Source: an uncultured Bradyrhizobium sp. (GTDB lineage: Bacteria > Pseudomonadota > Alphaproteobacteria > Rhizobiales > Xanthobacteraceae). Taken from it: a DNA stretch of 64,000 nucleotides. Positions 1-7,363 of this stretch are shown in pieces. The notes beneath the pieces were generated by a model. It saw only the letters and a program-made list of their open reading frames with translations. It was not told the DNA's origin and made no database searches. The stretch is from NCBI RefSeq assembly GCF_936928535.1, contig NZ_CAKZHY010000094.1:1-64000 (forward strand), written 5' to 3'. The translations under genes and the position numbers were made by a program. Position 1 is the first letter of the stretch; the number at the start of each line of letters is the position of its first letter.

Positions 1-55
1 CCTCACCCGTCTCGCCGCTAGTGCGGCGAGCCACCCTCTCCCACAAGGGGAGAGG
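1..55. repeat. Palindromic intergenic repeat, family C, truncated by window edge
   Basis: The segment carries the end sequences CCTCACCC and CCCTCTCCCACAAGGGGAGAGG with an inner CTCGCCGC/GCGGCGAG hairpin. The same CCTCACCC/CTCTCCCC architecture recurs at 28972-29105 and 62773-62914. It does not look coding. Confidence 0.6.
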
Positions 56-173
56 ATAGGACAGCGCCGCTCCCCACTGGATTGCAATTCTGTCCTGCGC
101 TTCCCCCTCCCCCGTTGAGCAACCCCAAAACTATCTCTAGTCTGGCTCCAACCAAGAACCAGGAGACGCGCCC

Positions 174-1103
174 ATGTCCGCTTCGCGCGACGACGAATTC
201 GGCTTTGCGCCCGACTATGATTCCCCGATTCCCTATATGCAGCGCACGCGGGATTATTACAGCGCAATCGGCTACACCACGCCGTATCGCTGGGCGCATT
301 ACACCAGCGCGCCGTTTCAGCCGCTGAAGAAGCCGCTGGCGCAGTCGCGTGTCACCCTCATCACCACGGCCGCGCCTTACGATCCTGCCAAGGGCGATCA
401 AGGTCCGGGCGCGGCGTATAATGGCGGTGCAAAATTCTACCAGGTCTATGACGGCGACACCTCCAAGCAGCACGATCTGCGCATCTCGCACATCGGTTAC
501 GACCGCAAGCACACGTCGGCGACCGACAACGGCACCTGGTTTCCGCTGCCGCAGCTGATGAAGGCCGCCGCCGCCGGCCGCATCGGCGAGGTCGCCCCGC
601 GCTTCTTCGGTGCGCCGACCAACCGCAGCCATCGCGTCACGCTCGACACCGACGCGCCGGAGATTCTGGCGCGCTGCCTCGCCGACAAGGTCGACGTCGC
701 CGTGCTGGTGCCGAACTGCCCGGTCTGCCACCAGACCACTGCGCTGGTGGCGCGGCATCTGGAGGCGAATGGCATTCCGACTGTGATCATGGGCTGCGCC
801 AAGGACATCATCGAGCACGCCGCCGTGCCTCGCTTCCTGTTCAGCGACTTCCCGCTCGGCAATTCCGCCGGCAAGCCGCATGACATCGCCTCGCAGGCGC
901 AGACGCTGGAGCTCGCGCTCAAGCTTTTGGAGACCGCAAGCGGCCCGCAGACCACCCTGCAATCGCCGCTGCGCTGGAGCGAGGACGCCTCCTGGAAGCT
1001 CGACTACAACAACGTCGCGCAGCTTTCGCCGGAAGAGCTGGCGCGCCGCCGCGCCGAATTCGACAAGCAGAAGGAGATCGCGCGCGGCAACCGCGCCGCC
1101 TGA
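174..1103 (+). CDS. GrdB-like protein of the glycine/betaine reductase selenoprotein B family, Cys form
   Basis: A 309-residue soluble protein resembling the stand-alone GrdB-like proteins of Bradyrhizobium and relatives. Residues 179-214 hold the most recognisable part: VPNCPVC (Cys182, Cys185), then a conserved IPTVIMGCAKDI stretch with Cys208, and a DFPLGNSAGKP loop. In true glycine or betaine reductase the active centre uses selenocysteine; here both positions are ordinary cysteines and there is no in-frame TGA, so a selenoprotein is not implied. No thioredoxin or GrdA/GrdC partner is nearby, so glycine reductase activity is not supported. The CoA transferase gene begins 36 bp downstream and is probably co-transcribed. 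The start ATG follows the purine-rich stretch CAGGAGACGC. Family assignment is good; function is unknown. Confidence 0.75.
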   Translation: MSASRDDEFGFAPDYDSPIPYMQRTRDYYSAIGYTTPYRWAHYTSAPFQPLKKPLAQSRVTLITTAAPYDPAKGDQGPGAAYNGGAKFYQVYDGDTSKQHDLRISHIGYDRKHTSATDNGTWFPLPQLMKAAAAGRIGEVAPRFFGAPTNRSHRVTLDTDAPEILARCLADKVDVAVLVPNCPVCHQTTALVARHLEANGIPTVIMGCAKDIIEHAAVPRFLFSDFPLGNSAGKPHDIASQAQTLELALKLLETASGPQTTLQSPLRWSEDASWKLDYNNVAQLSPEELARRRAEFDKQKEIARGNRAA

Positions 1104-1139
1104 CGTCCTCCAATAACAACGATCATCGGGGAGAGAGAC

Positions 1140-2333
1140 GTGACGAGACCGTTCGAAGGCGTAAGGATCCTGGATTTCACGCAAGTGCTGGCGGGGCCTT
1201 ACGCCAGCTATCAGCTCGCGCTGTTAGGGGCCGACGTCATCAAGGTCGAGCGGCGCGAGGGCGAGGACATGCGACGCACGCCGCTTTCTCGTGAATGGGC
1301 CGAACGCGGCCTCGCACCGGCGTTCCAGGCCATCAACGGCAACAAGCGCAGCCTGACGCTGGACCTGCAAAAGCCCGATGCCATCGCGATCGTGAAGAAG
1401 CTGGCCGCGCAGGTCGACGTCGTCATGGAAAATTTTCGCCCGGGCGTGATGGACAAGCTCGGCATCGGCTACGAGGCGCTCTCGGCGATCAATCCAAAGC
1501 TGATCTATTGCGCGGTGTCTGGCTTCGGCCAGACCGGCCCGGATCGTTTGCGGCCCGGCTATGACGGCAAGATGCAGGCGCTGTCGGGCATCATGGCCAT
1601 CACCGGTCATCCCTCGACGGGCCCGACGCGCGCGGGCTTTGCCGTCTGCGACGTGCTGTCGGGCGCGACCGCGGCATTTGCGGTATCGAGCGCGCTGTAC
1701 CAGCGCGACCACACCGGCAAGGGCCAGCTCGTCGACGTCTCCATGCTGGAGGCGACGATGGCGTTTCTGTCCGGCCAGATCGCGGATTGGTCGGTTGCCG
1801 GCCATCGCCAGCAGCTGTCGGGCAATCAGGCCGTGAGCCGCAGGACCACGGCGAACTTGTTCAAATGCGGCGACGGCCACATCCTGCTCGCCGTCAACAA
1901 TGAGAAGCAGTACCGCGCGTTGATGTCCACGCTCGGCCGCGAGGATACGCTGAGCGATCCGCGCTTCGCCGACTGGTTTTCCCGCAACGAGCACGAGCCT
2001 GCGCTGCGCGCAATCATCGAGGAAGCGCTTGCGGCAAAGCCGGCGCGCGAATGGGAGACGATCCTCGAGGACGCCGGCGCACCCTGCGCCAGCATCTGGA
2101 AGGTCGAAGAGGTGATCGATCATCCGCAGATCAGGGCGCGCGGTGCCATCCAGGAGCTCGACACGAAATATGGTCGCCTGCGCTTTGCCGGCAGCGGCTT
2201 CAAGCTCGCGCATGGCGGCGGCAGGCTTGACCGGATGGCGCCGGAGCTGGGCGCGGATACGGATGCGGTGCTGGGCGAGCTCGGCTTTGATGCGGCGGAG
2301 ATCGCAGCGCTGAGGGCAAGGGAGATTGTTTAA
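1140..2333 (+). CDS. CaiB/BaiF family (class III) CoA transferase
   Basis: A 397-residue protein with the class III CoA-transferase fold. The N-terminus reads RILDFTQVLAGPYASYQLALLGADVIKVE, a strong family signature, followed by NKRSLTLDL (about 60-68), a VVMENFRPGVMDKLGIGY block (about 94-111) and IYCAVSGFGQTGP (about 122-134). The GKGQLVDVSMLEA segment near residue 200 is where the family carries its acidic catalytic residue; here the aligned acid looks like Glu. Formyl-CoA transferase, carnitine CoA transferase and many carboxylic-acid CoA transferases share this fold, so the substrate cannot be assigned. It starts at GTG after GGGGAGAGAGAC, 36 bp downstream of the GrdB-like gene, suggesting a two-gene operon. 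Confidence 0.88.
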   Translation: MTRPFEGVRILDFTQVLAGPYASYQLALLGADVIKVERREGEDMRRTPLSREWAERGLAPAFQAINGNKRSLTLDLQKPDAIAIVKKLAAQVDVVMENFRPGVMDKLGIGYEALSAINPKLIYCAVSGFGQTGPDRLRPGYDGKMQALSGIMAITGHPSTGPTRAGFAVCDVLSGATAAFAVSSALYQRDHTGKGQLVDVSMLEATMAFLSGQIADWSVAGHRQQLSGNQAVSRRTTANLFKCGDGHILLAVNNEKQYRALMSTLGREDTLSDPRFADWFSRNEHEPALRAIIEEALAAKPAREWETILEDAGAPCASIWKVEEVIDHPQIRARGAIQELDTKYGRLRFAGSGFKLAHGGGRLDRMAPELGADTDAVLGELGFDAAEIAALRAREIV

Positions 2334-2344
2334 ATTGCCGCTCC

Positions 2345-2437
2345 CGTAGGGTGGGCAAAGGCGCCCTTGCGCCGTGCCCACGATCTCTTTCGGTCATGAA
2401 GAATGCGTGGGCACGCTTGCGCTTTGCCCACCCTACG
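2345..2437. repeat. Palindromic intergenic repeat, family A
   Basis: The element starts CGTAGGGTGGGCAAAG and ends CTTTGCCCACCCTACG, with inner GTGCCCACG and CGTGGGCAC arms, so it folds into a long imperfect hairpin. It lies between convergent genes. Copies of the same design are at 3569-3658 and, degraded, at 12745-12841. Confidence 0.8.
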
Positions 2438-2466
2438 GCACCGAGCTCGTTCGAAGAGCCTGCGAA

Positions 2467-3027
2467 CTAGATCGCCTTCGCCGCAACCTTCGCAGCAGTG
2501 AGGATCTCGCGCCTGATGGTATCGTCCTTCACCGCACGCGCCATGTCGGCCGCGCCGGTCAGGATCGCCAGCAGCGCCAGTGCGCGCGGCCGCGCATGCG
2601 TGCCGCGAAAACCCTGCGCGACCAGATCTGCCAGGCGCTCCAACTCACCCTGGTAAACGGCGCGCGTCGCCGCATCCGAACGCGCGACATCGGAGGAAAA
2701 GCTGGGAAGCGCGCAGGCCTCATCGAGGCCGACCTCCATCCGCGCACCCAGATAGAAATCAATGAAGGGATCACGCCAAGCGCTGCCGTACTGCGCCTGA
2801 AACTGGGCAATGCCGCCGCGCAGGAAGGCGAGCCCGTCCGCGACCGCGAGCCGGAACGCATCGGCCTTGGAGTCGAAATGGGCATAGAACGCGCCCGAGG
2901 TAAGGCCCGCCCCCTTTGCGAGCGCGTCCACGCCAGCGCCGCCGAATCCGCCGGTACGGAAGCCGCGCCCGACGGCATCCGCCAGCCGCGCCCGCGCGTC
3001 ACCATCGCTCTTCTTCGGTCGTGCCAT
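2467..3027 (-). CDS. TetR/AcrR family transcriptional regulator
   Basis: A 186-residue regulator. Residues about 10-65 form the TetR DNA-binding domain; the stretch GVDALAKGAGLTSGAFYAHFDSKADAF is the family's classic recognition helix and following turn. The rest would be the ligand-binding and dimer domain, containing GSAWRDPFIDFYLG. The start ATG lies 105 bp from the divergent tautomerase-like gene, and the shared intergenic region contains three copies of an ATAACGATCGTTAT-type palindrome. It probably represses itself and the divergent gene; this is inferred from layout, not shown. Confidence 0.9.
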   Translation of the reverse strand: MARPKKSDGDARARLADAVGRGFRTGGFGGAGVDALAKGAGLTSGAFYAHFDSKADAFRLAVADGLAFLRGGIAQFQAQYGSAWRDPFIDFYLGARMEVGLDEACALPSFSSDVARSDAATRAVYQGELERLADLVAQGFRGTHARPRALALLAILTGAADMARAVKDDTIRREILTAAKVAAKAI

Positions 3028-3043
3028 CGCCGATCACCTCTCG

Positions 3044-3107
3044 ATAGCGATCGTTATATTATGCTTGACGAGATAACGATCGTTATGTTTCATATAACGA
3101 CCGTTAT
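3044..3107. promoter_or_regulatory. Three operator-like palindromes between tetR and tautomerase gene
   Basis: Three 14-bp copies occur: ATAGCGATCGTTAT at 3044-3057, ATAACGATCGTTAT at 3073-3086 (perfect palindrome) and ATAACGACCGTTAT at 3094-3107. Centre spacings are 29 and 21 bp. Position between a TetR gene and its divergent neighbour fits autoregulated operators; the last copy ends 25 bp before the tautomerase start codon. Confidence 0.8.
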
Positions 3108-3132
3108 CTTACGGTTCAAAGGGAGACTTCAC

Positions 3133-3549
3133 ATGCCTATCCAGATCATCGTTCCCGAAGGTGCGCTGACGCCGTCAGGAGAAGCCGAGGCATTCGGCAA
3201 GCTGACCGAGTTGCTGCTGCGGCTGCACGGCCTTACCGGCAACCGCTTCATGACGCCGAACGTGATCGGCGAGGTGACCGTGGTACCGAAGCGGCGCACC
3301 TATTCCGGCGGCAAACCCGCGGACATCGCCGTGTTCGAGCTCAAGGTGCCGTCATTCGTGCTCCCGACACAGGAGCTGAAAGACGCCTGGATTTCCGAGG
3401 GAACTGCCATCATCGAGAAAGCCGCCGAGGGGCGCATCAGGCGCGAGCACATTTTTGCGAATGTCAGCTACGCCGTCGATGGTGGCTGGGGGATCGGCGG
3501 CGAGGCGTTCAGCAACGCCGCGCTCGGATCGGCAGTCGCCGCGGCTTAA
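3133..3549 (+). CDS. Tautomerase-family protein (4-oxalocrotonate tautomerase-like)
   Basis: A 138-residue protein beginning Met-Pro-Ile, which leaves a proline at position 2, the general base position of the tautomerase superfamily after removal of Met. It contains VIGEVTVVPKRRTYSGGKPADIAVFELKVPSF in the middle and IFANVSYAVDGGWGIGG near the end, as in tautomerase-like proteins seen beside TetR genes in rhizobia. An in-frame extension upstream exists but would read through the regulator's coding region and the operators; the ATG after AGGGAGACTTCAC is preferred. It is divergent from the TetR gene and probably controlled by it. The substrate is unknown. Confidence 0.75.
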   Translation: MPIQIIVPEGALTPSGEAEAFGKLTELLLRLHGLTGNRFMTPNVIGEVTVVPKRRTYSGGKPADIAVFELKVPSFVLPTQELKDAWISEGTAIIEKAAEGRIRREHIFANVSYAVDGGWGIGGEAFSNAALGSAVAAA

Positions 3550-3568
3550 AGCGAACAAGTCTAGCTCT

Positions 3569-3658
3569 CGTAGGGTGAGCGAAGCGAAGCGTGCCCACCA
3601 TCGCGCATTGAATAAAGAGATGGTGGGCACGGCGCTTTGCGCCTTCGCCCACCCTACG
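3569..3658. repeat. Palindromic intergenic repeat, family A
   Basis: It begins CGTAGGGTGAGCGAAG and ends CTTCGCCCACCCTACG, with internal GTGCCCACCAT/ATGGTGGGCAC arms. It lies between convergent genes and might also act as a bidirectional terminator. Same family as 2345-2437. Confidence 0.8.
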
Positions 3659-3667
3659 GTACCTGAG

Positions 3668-4432
3668 CTAGAACAATGAACCCTGCCCGTCATCTGATGA
3701 CGCAGCCGCAACTTTCCGCACCGCCTTTTTCGGCTTCGCAGCCTCGGCTTCAGCCTCCATCTCCTCCGCGCTGATCGGCAGGAGCAGTTGCTCATCGTCA
3801 TTGGCGACGCGGTTGACGCGGGTGGAGACCGGGTGCCAGGCGAACTCGCCGACGCGCGGCGCCCTCATCAGTGGCAGGATCGAATCGATCTCGTCGCCAC
3901 GGCAATCGAGCCAGCGCTCGAAATCGCGCGGGCTGATGGTGACAGGCACGCGGTCATGCAGCGTGGCGAGGTCTTCGCCCGCGGCAGCCGTGACGATCGC
4001 GACCGTATCGAGCTCCTCGCCGTTCGGCCCGATCCAGGTTTCGAACACCGCGGCAAAGCCCAGCGGCGCACCGTCGGCGTGATGGATGAAAAACGGCTGC
4101 TTGCGGCCGCCCTCTGCTTTCCATTCGTAATAGCCGTCAGCCGGGATCAGCCCACGACGACGCCGAATCGCTTTTTTGAACGCGGGCTTTTCCAGCACCG
4201 TCTCGGAGCGGGCATTGATCAGCAGCGTGAATCCCTTGGGGTCTTTGACCCAGCTCGGCAACAGGCCCCAGCGCATCAAGCGAAAATGGCGCGCGCCATT
4301 CTCCACCAACACGACCGGAATCGGTTGTGTCGGCGCGACATTGTACCGGTACGGGAAATTCGGCTGCTCGATATAGCCGAACAGTTGCCTTAAGGCCGCG
4401 GGGGCCGAAGTTATGACGAAGCGTCCACACAT
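3668..4432 (-). CDS. SOS response-associated peptidase (SRAP/HMCES/YedK family)
   Basis: A 254-residue SRAP protein. It starts MCGRF, so Cys2 becomes the N-terminal nucleophile that cross-links abasic sites in single-stranded DNA. Other family residues are visible: YNVAPTQ (about 30-36), MRWGLLPSW (about 53-61), Asn73 in LINARSET, Glu103 in ADGYYEW and His159 in LHDRVP. The C-terminal 30 residues are Ala/Glu/Lys-rich and end in DDGQGSLF. The final Q-G-S-L-F resembles a beta-clamp-binding motif, though that is inference. No LexA-type box was searched for systematically. Confidence 0.92.
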   Translation of the reverse strand: MCGRFVITSAPAALRQLFGYIEQPNFPYRYNVAPTQPIPVVLVENGARHFRLMRWGLLPSWVKDPKGFTLLINARSETVLEKPAFKKAIRRRRGLIPADGYYEWKAEGGRKQPFFIHHADGAPLGFAAVFETWIGPNGEELDTVAIVTAAAGEDLATLHDRVPVTISPRDFERWLDCRGDEIDSILPLMRAPRVGEFAWHPVSTRVNRVANDDEQLLLPISAEEMEAEAEAAKPKKAVRKVAAASSDDGQGSLF

Positions 4433-4493
4433 CCTTGCGCCAATATAGGGTCCGTTGAGGTCCTTTTAACCCCGAACGTTAACACTGCGGCCA

Positions 4494-4991
4494 ATGAGCT
4501 CAATGGCCTCCCAACCCGCGACGCGCGCACAGACGGGCCCCGAGGCCGTGGCCTGGGCTGAGCGGCTGCGCGTGGCCAACATCAACCCGCGAACCGGGCT
4601 TGCCACCGACTATCTCAACCATTTCAATGAAGCCGTGATGCTCCTGGAGATGATCCCGGACATGCCTGAATGCGCCGAGGATTTTCTGACCTGGTCGCCG
4701 CTGTCCTATGCCGAGCATTTTACGGCGTCGAATTTCAAGGCGCGGGATCTCGCCATCGAAGCCTATGAGAAGGCCGAACCGTCCGTGCGCGCCCAGTTCG
4801 ACCACATCACCGACACCATGACCTCGATCCTGACAGCGGTCGGCTCGGCCATGCGGGAGGTCGAGAAGGACACGACCCGCGTTCGGCTGGCCGAGCAGGC
4901 GACGGCTTGGGTCAAGCCGCTGATCGCAGCTTGCGGCGGCATCATCAACGGCGGCGCAGAAGCCGACGTCGACACCATCATGGCGAATTGA
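4494..4991 (+). CDS. Conserved hypothetical protein
   Basis: A 165-residue soluble, mostly helical, acidic protein with no signal peptide or membrane segment. Recognisable stretches include AGLATDYLNHFNEAVMLLEMIPDMPECAEDFLTW-like sequence at about 33-66. I recognise the type as a conserved rhizobial hypothetical but know no function. ATG is at 4494, with a second possible ATG at 4503; neither has a strong ribosome binding site. The NUDIX gene starts 3 bp after the stop, so the two are likely co-transcribed. Confidence 0.75.
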   Translation: MSSMASQPATRAQTGPEAVAWAERLRVANINPRTGLATDYLNHFNEAVMLLEMIPDMPECAEDFLTWSPLSYAEHFTASNFKARDLAIEAYEKAEPSVRAQFDHITDTMTSILTAVGSAMREVEKDTTRVRLAEQATAWVKPLIAACGGIINGGAEADVDTIMAN

Positions 4992-4994
4992 GCC

Positions 4995-5429
4995 GTGCCT
5001 GCGGTCATTCAGCCCACCCATCCGCAGATCGCCGTCAGCGCGGCGATCTTCCGCGACGGCAAGGTGCTGCTGACGCGACGCGCCCGATCCCCCGCCAAGG
5101 GCTTCTATTCGCTGCCCGGCGGCCGGGTCGAATTCGGCGAATCGCTGCATCAGGCCCTGAGCCGCGAGGTCGACGAGGAGACCGGGCTCGCCATCGAGAT
5201 CGTCAGCCTTGCCGGCTGGCGCGAGGTGCTGCCGGCCGCACCCGGTGCCGGCCATTACCTGATCATGTCCTTTGCCGCCCGCTGGGTGGCACGGGAACCG
5301 TCCCTGAACGACGAACTCGACGATTTCAGGTGGATCGCCCCGGACGCGCTGGCGAGCCTTCAAGACCTCAAGCTGACCGGGGGGCTGGAGGAGATCATCC
5401 ACTCCGCCGCCCGCCTGATCGGCCCCTGA
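4995..5429 (+). CDS. NUDIX hydrolase
   Basis: A 144-residue single-domain Nudix protein. The full Nudix box lies at residues 43-65: G-x5-E, then REVDEETGL, with the metal-binding REVxEE core intact. LPGGRVEFGES precedes the helix. These enzymes cleave nucleoside diphosphates linked to another group; the substrate cannot be read from the sequence. Start is GTG, 3 bp after the stop of the upstream gene, suggesting translational coupling. Confidence 0.9.
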   Translation: MPAVIQPTHPQIAVSAAIFRDGKVLLTRRARSPAKGFYSLPGGRVEFGESLHQALSREVDEETGLAIEIVSLAGWREVLPAAPGAGHYLIMSFAARWVAREPSLNDELDDFRWIAPDALASLQDLKLTGGLEEIIHSAARLIGP

Positions 5430-5475
5430 CGGCCCGCCTTGCGTCCACAGCCCTGAGGGGGCATACAGCCCGCCG

Positions 5476-5853
5476 ATGTCGACGCGATTGCTGGCCATTT
5501 TTGCCCTGATCCTCGCCTGCGCCTCTGCGCCCGCCCGGGCTCAGGACGCGGCAGCGCCGTTCGACGGCGATTTGCAGCGGCTGGCCGAGATCCTCGGCGG
5601 CCTGCACTATCTGCGTGGCATCTGCGGCTCCAACGAGGGCAGCAAATGGCGCAGCGAGATGCAGGCGCTGATCGATGCTGAAACTCCGGCCGGCGAGCGC
5701 CGCACCCGCATGATCGCCGCCTTCAATCGCGGCTATAACGGCTTCCAGCAGACTTACCGAAGCTGCACGCCGGCGGCGACGGTGGCGATCCGCCGTTACA
5801 TCGAGGAAGGCTCGAAGATTTCGCGGGATCTGACGGCGCGTTACGCGAACTAG
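5476..5853 (+). CDS. TIGR02301-type exported hypothetical protein
   Basis: A 125-residue protein with an N-terminal signal peptide (hydrophobic about 5-18, cleavage likely after ARA-Q near residue 22). The mature part contains LGGLHYLRGICGSNEGSKWR and NRGYNGFQQTYRSCTPAA, with two cysteines, Cys50 and Cys97, that could form a disulfide in the periplasm. This matches the alphaproteobacterial TIGR02301 family, whose function is unknown. It follows the NUDIX gene by 46 bp on the same strand. Confidence 0.8.
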   Translation: MSTRLLAIFALILACASAPARAQDAAAPFDGDLQRLAEILGGLHYLRGICGSNEGSKWRSEMQALIDAETPAGERRTRMIAAFNRGYNGFQQTYRSCTPAATVAIRRYIEEGSKISRDLTARYAN

Positions 5854-5864
5854 AGTCTCTCTTG

Positions 5865-5967
5865 GTCATTCCAGGGCGCGACGAGGTCGCGAGCCCGGAA
5901 TCTATTCATCCACCGTCAACGCCGGCCAATGGATTCCGGGTTCGCGCTACGCGCGCCCCGGAATGAC
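5865..5967. repeat. Palindromic intergenic repeat, family B
   Basis: The element begins GTCATTCCAGGGCGCG and ends CGCGCCCCGGAATGAC with CCGGAATC/GGATTCCGGG arms inside. A second copy is at 34914-35017. It fills most of the gap between two plus-strand genes. Confidence 0.8.
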
Positions 5968-6109
5968 GGAGGGCGGGAACCCTGTCATCGACTTTGTTCA
6001 CAGCCGTTAACCGTTCTTAAAGATGTGGCCTAGCGGTCGTTAATGCGCGTGCTAAACCTTCTCGCGCAGCGCATCGCCGTGGATCGCGCCCCAGCCCTGA
6101 TCGAGTTTC

Positions 6110-6376
6110 ATGAGCCAGCCGATTTCCTACGCCCCCGCCCGCGCGCCGCTGCCCGATCACGAGCAGAAACAGGCCGCCCTGAGCTACCTGAACGAGGCCT
6201 GGGCCGAAGCGCGCCATGACGGCGTCGATGGCGATTGCCTCGCGCAGGCTAGCCTGTTCGCGGCGCTTGCCGAACTCGTCGGCACCTACGGGGAGGACGC
6301 GGTGGCGAAATTCGTCGAGGGCTTTCCCGCCCGCATCCGCAATGGCGAGTTCTCGGTCAGCCTCGCACGGCAGTAA
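6110..6376 (+). CDS. Small conserved hypothetical protein
   Basis: An 88-residue soluble acidic protein with no signal peptide. The core ALSYLNEAWAEARHDGVDGDCLAQASLFAALAELV followed by GEDAVAKFVEGFPARI is predicted helical. I recognise it only as a rhizobial hypothetical. Codon use and the following convergent hairpin support a real gene. There is no obvious Shine-Dalgarno sequence before the ATG. Confidence 0.65.
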   Translation: MSQPISYAPARAPLPDHEQKQAALSYLNEAWAEARHDGVDGDCLAQASLFAALAELVGTYGEDAVAKFVEGFPARIRNGEFSVSLARQ

Positions 6377-6391
6377 GCCGCGCTTCGAAAT

Positions 6392-6416
6392 AGACCCCGC
6401 CTCGCGGGCAGGGTCT
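6392..6416. terminator. Possible terminator between convergent genes
   Basis: AGACCC at 6392-6397 pairs with GGGTCT at 6411-6416, with extra CGC/GCG pairing inside the loop. On the minus strand the stem is followed by TATTTCG. It overlaps the end of the cupredoxin stop codon, so the call is weak. Confidence 0.35.
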
Positions 6417-6736
6417 CAAGGCTCGACCTTGAGCGTCGCTTTCATGTTGGGATGATAGCGACAGTAATATTCGACCGTTCCAGCCTTCTTCAGAACTGAC
6501 GTCGCCGACTTGTTCGGCGGCAGCGTCACGTCGAAATCGCCATTCTTCGCGGTGGCGGTGTGCGCGAAGGCGTCCTTGTTGACCCAGGTGATGGTGTCGC
6601 CGACCTTCGCCGACATTTCGGCCGGTGAGATCACGAGATTCTCCATCGTGATCTCGATGGTCGCGGCGTGCGCCGGGACTGAGATCGACAGCAAGGCGGC
6701 TGCAAGCACGCTCGCAGCGAGGCGTCCCGGCGTCAT
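6416..6736 (-). CDS. Periplasmic cupredoxin (type I copper protein)
   Basis: A 106-residue protein with a signal peptide (cleavage likely after AHA, residue 24), then a single cupredoxin domain. All four type I copper ligands can be placed: His59 in DAFAHTAT, Cys92, His95 and Met98 in YYCRYHPNM. This resembles amicyanin, pseudoazurin and plastocyanin-like small blue copper proteins, so it probably shuttles electrons or binds copper in the periplasm. It starts 9 bp after the DUF4142 gene and is almost certainly in the same operon, with the ECF sigma gene upstream. Confidence 0.9.
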   Translation of the reverse strand: MTPGRLAASVLAAALLSISVPAHAATIEITMENLVISPAEMSAKVGDTITWVNKDAFAHTATAKNGDFDVTLPPNKSATSVLKKAGTVEYYCRYHPNMKATLKVEP

Positions 6737-6745
6737 CGCACGCTC

Positions 6746-7279
6746 CTACTTCAGCTGGGCCGCGACATGCTCGGCGTGCTGCTGATGGCCCTGAAATATC
6801 TTCAGGCCCGTTTGCAGCAGGCTCTTCAGCTCGGCATTGCTGGCGGAAGGAATGAGCTGGGTCTCCAGCGCACCATTGACCGTCTTGTGGTAGGCGACCT
6901 CATTGGCGACATAGGCCTTGTCGAACGCAGCGCCATCCAGCTTGTCGAGTTCGGCCAGCTCGTCGCTTGCCTGCTTCGACAACGCCTTGCTGGTGTCGTT
7001 ATCCTCGGGCGTGACGTTCAGCTTCTTGACCAGCGCGAGCGCCTGCTTGTTGACCGCCTCATGGTCGCGCAGCATGTCCGCGGCGAATGCCTTGACGTCC
7101 TTGTTCCTGGCCTTCTTCTGCGCCTGCTTGGCCGCGTTGATATCGATCACGCCCGCGGTGTAGGCGATGTGGGCGATCTGCGGGTCGGTGAGCTTGTCGG
7201 CCGCGCGCGCAGCTTGCAGCAGCACGGGGCTGGACAACAGAATGGCTGCGGCGAGCGCCGCGCTCCAACGGATGAACAT
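6746..7279 (-). CDS. DUF4142 exported protein
   Basis: A 177-residue protein with a signal peptide (hydrophobic about 8-22, cleavage near ARAAD at 26) and a ferritin-like helical DUF4142 domain. Visible family features are the DPQIAHIAYTAGVIDINAAKQAQ helix, the FAADMLRDHEAVNKQ helix with Asp-His, and a C-terminal HQQHAEHVAAQL helix. A good Shine-Dalgarno sequence, AGGAG, precedes the ATG. Members are often stress-associated and exported. Placement between an ECF sigma gene and a cupredoxin suggests an envelope or redox/metal stress role; that is inference. Confidence 0.88.
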   Translation of the reverse strand: MFIRWSAALAAAILLSSPVLLQAARAADKLTDPQIAHIAYTAGVIDINAAKQAQKKARNKDVKAFAADMLRDHEAVNKQALALVKKLNVTPEDNDTSKALSKQASDELAELDKLDGAAFDKAYVANEVAYHKTVNGALETQLIPSASNAELKSLLQTGLKIFQGHQQHAEHVAAQLK

Positions 7280-7363
7280 GGTTTGACACTCCTGTGCTGC
7301 CGATTTGCCGGCGTTGCTTCACAGGAATTGGATGGGCGCTTCGCGCAAACGTTCCCGAAAAAA

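Noticed and set aside
174..1103. Selenocysteine in the GrdB-like protein
   Set aside because: The expected position is encoded by an ordinary cysteine codon and there is no in-frame TGA within the gene.
18..1184. Long minus-strand open frame opposite the GrdB-like gene
   Set aside because: Arg- and Gly-rich product with no family features; it is a high-GC shadow of a well-supported plus-strand gene.
2345..2437. CRISPR or insertion sequence at the palindromic repeats
   Set aside because: The copies are single, dispersed and self-complementary; there are no regularly spaced direct repeats, spacers, cas genes or transposase.
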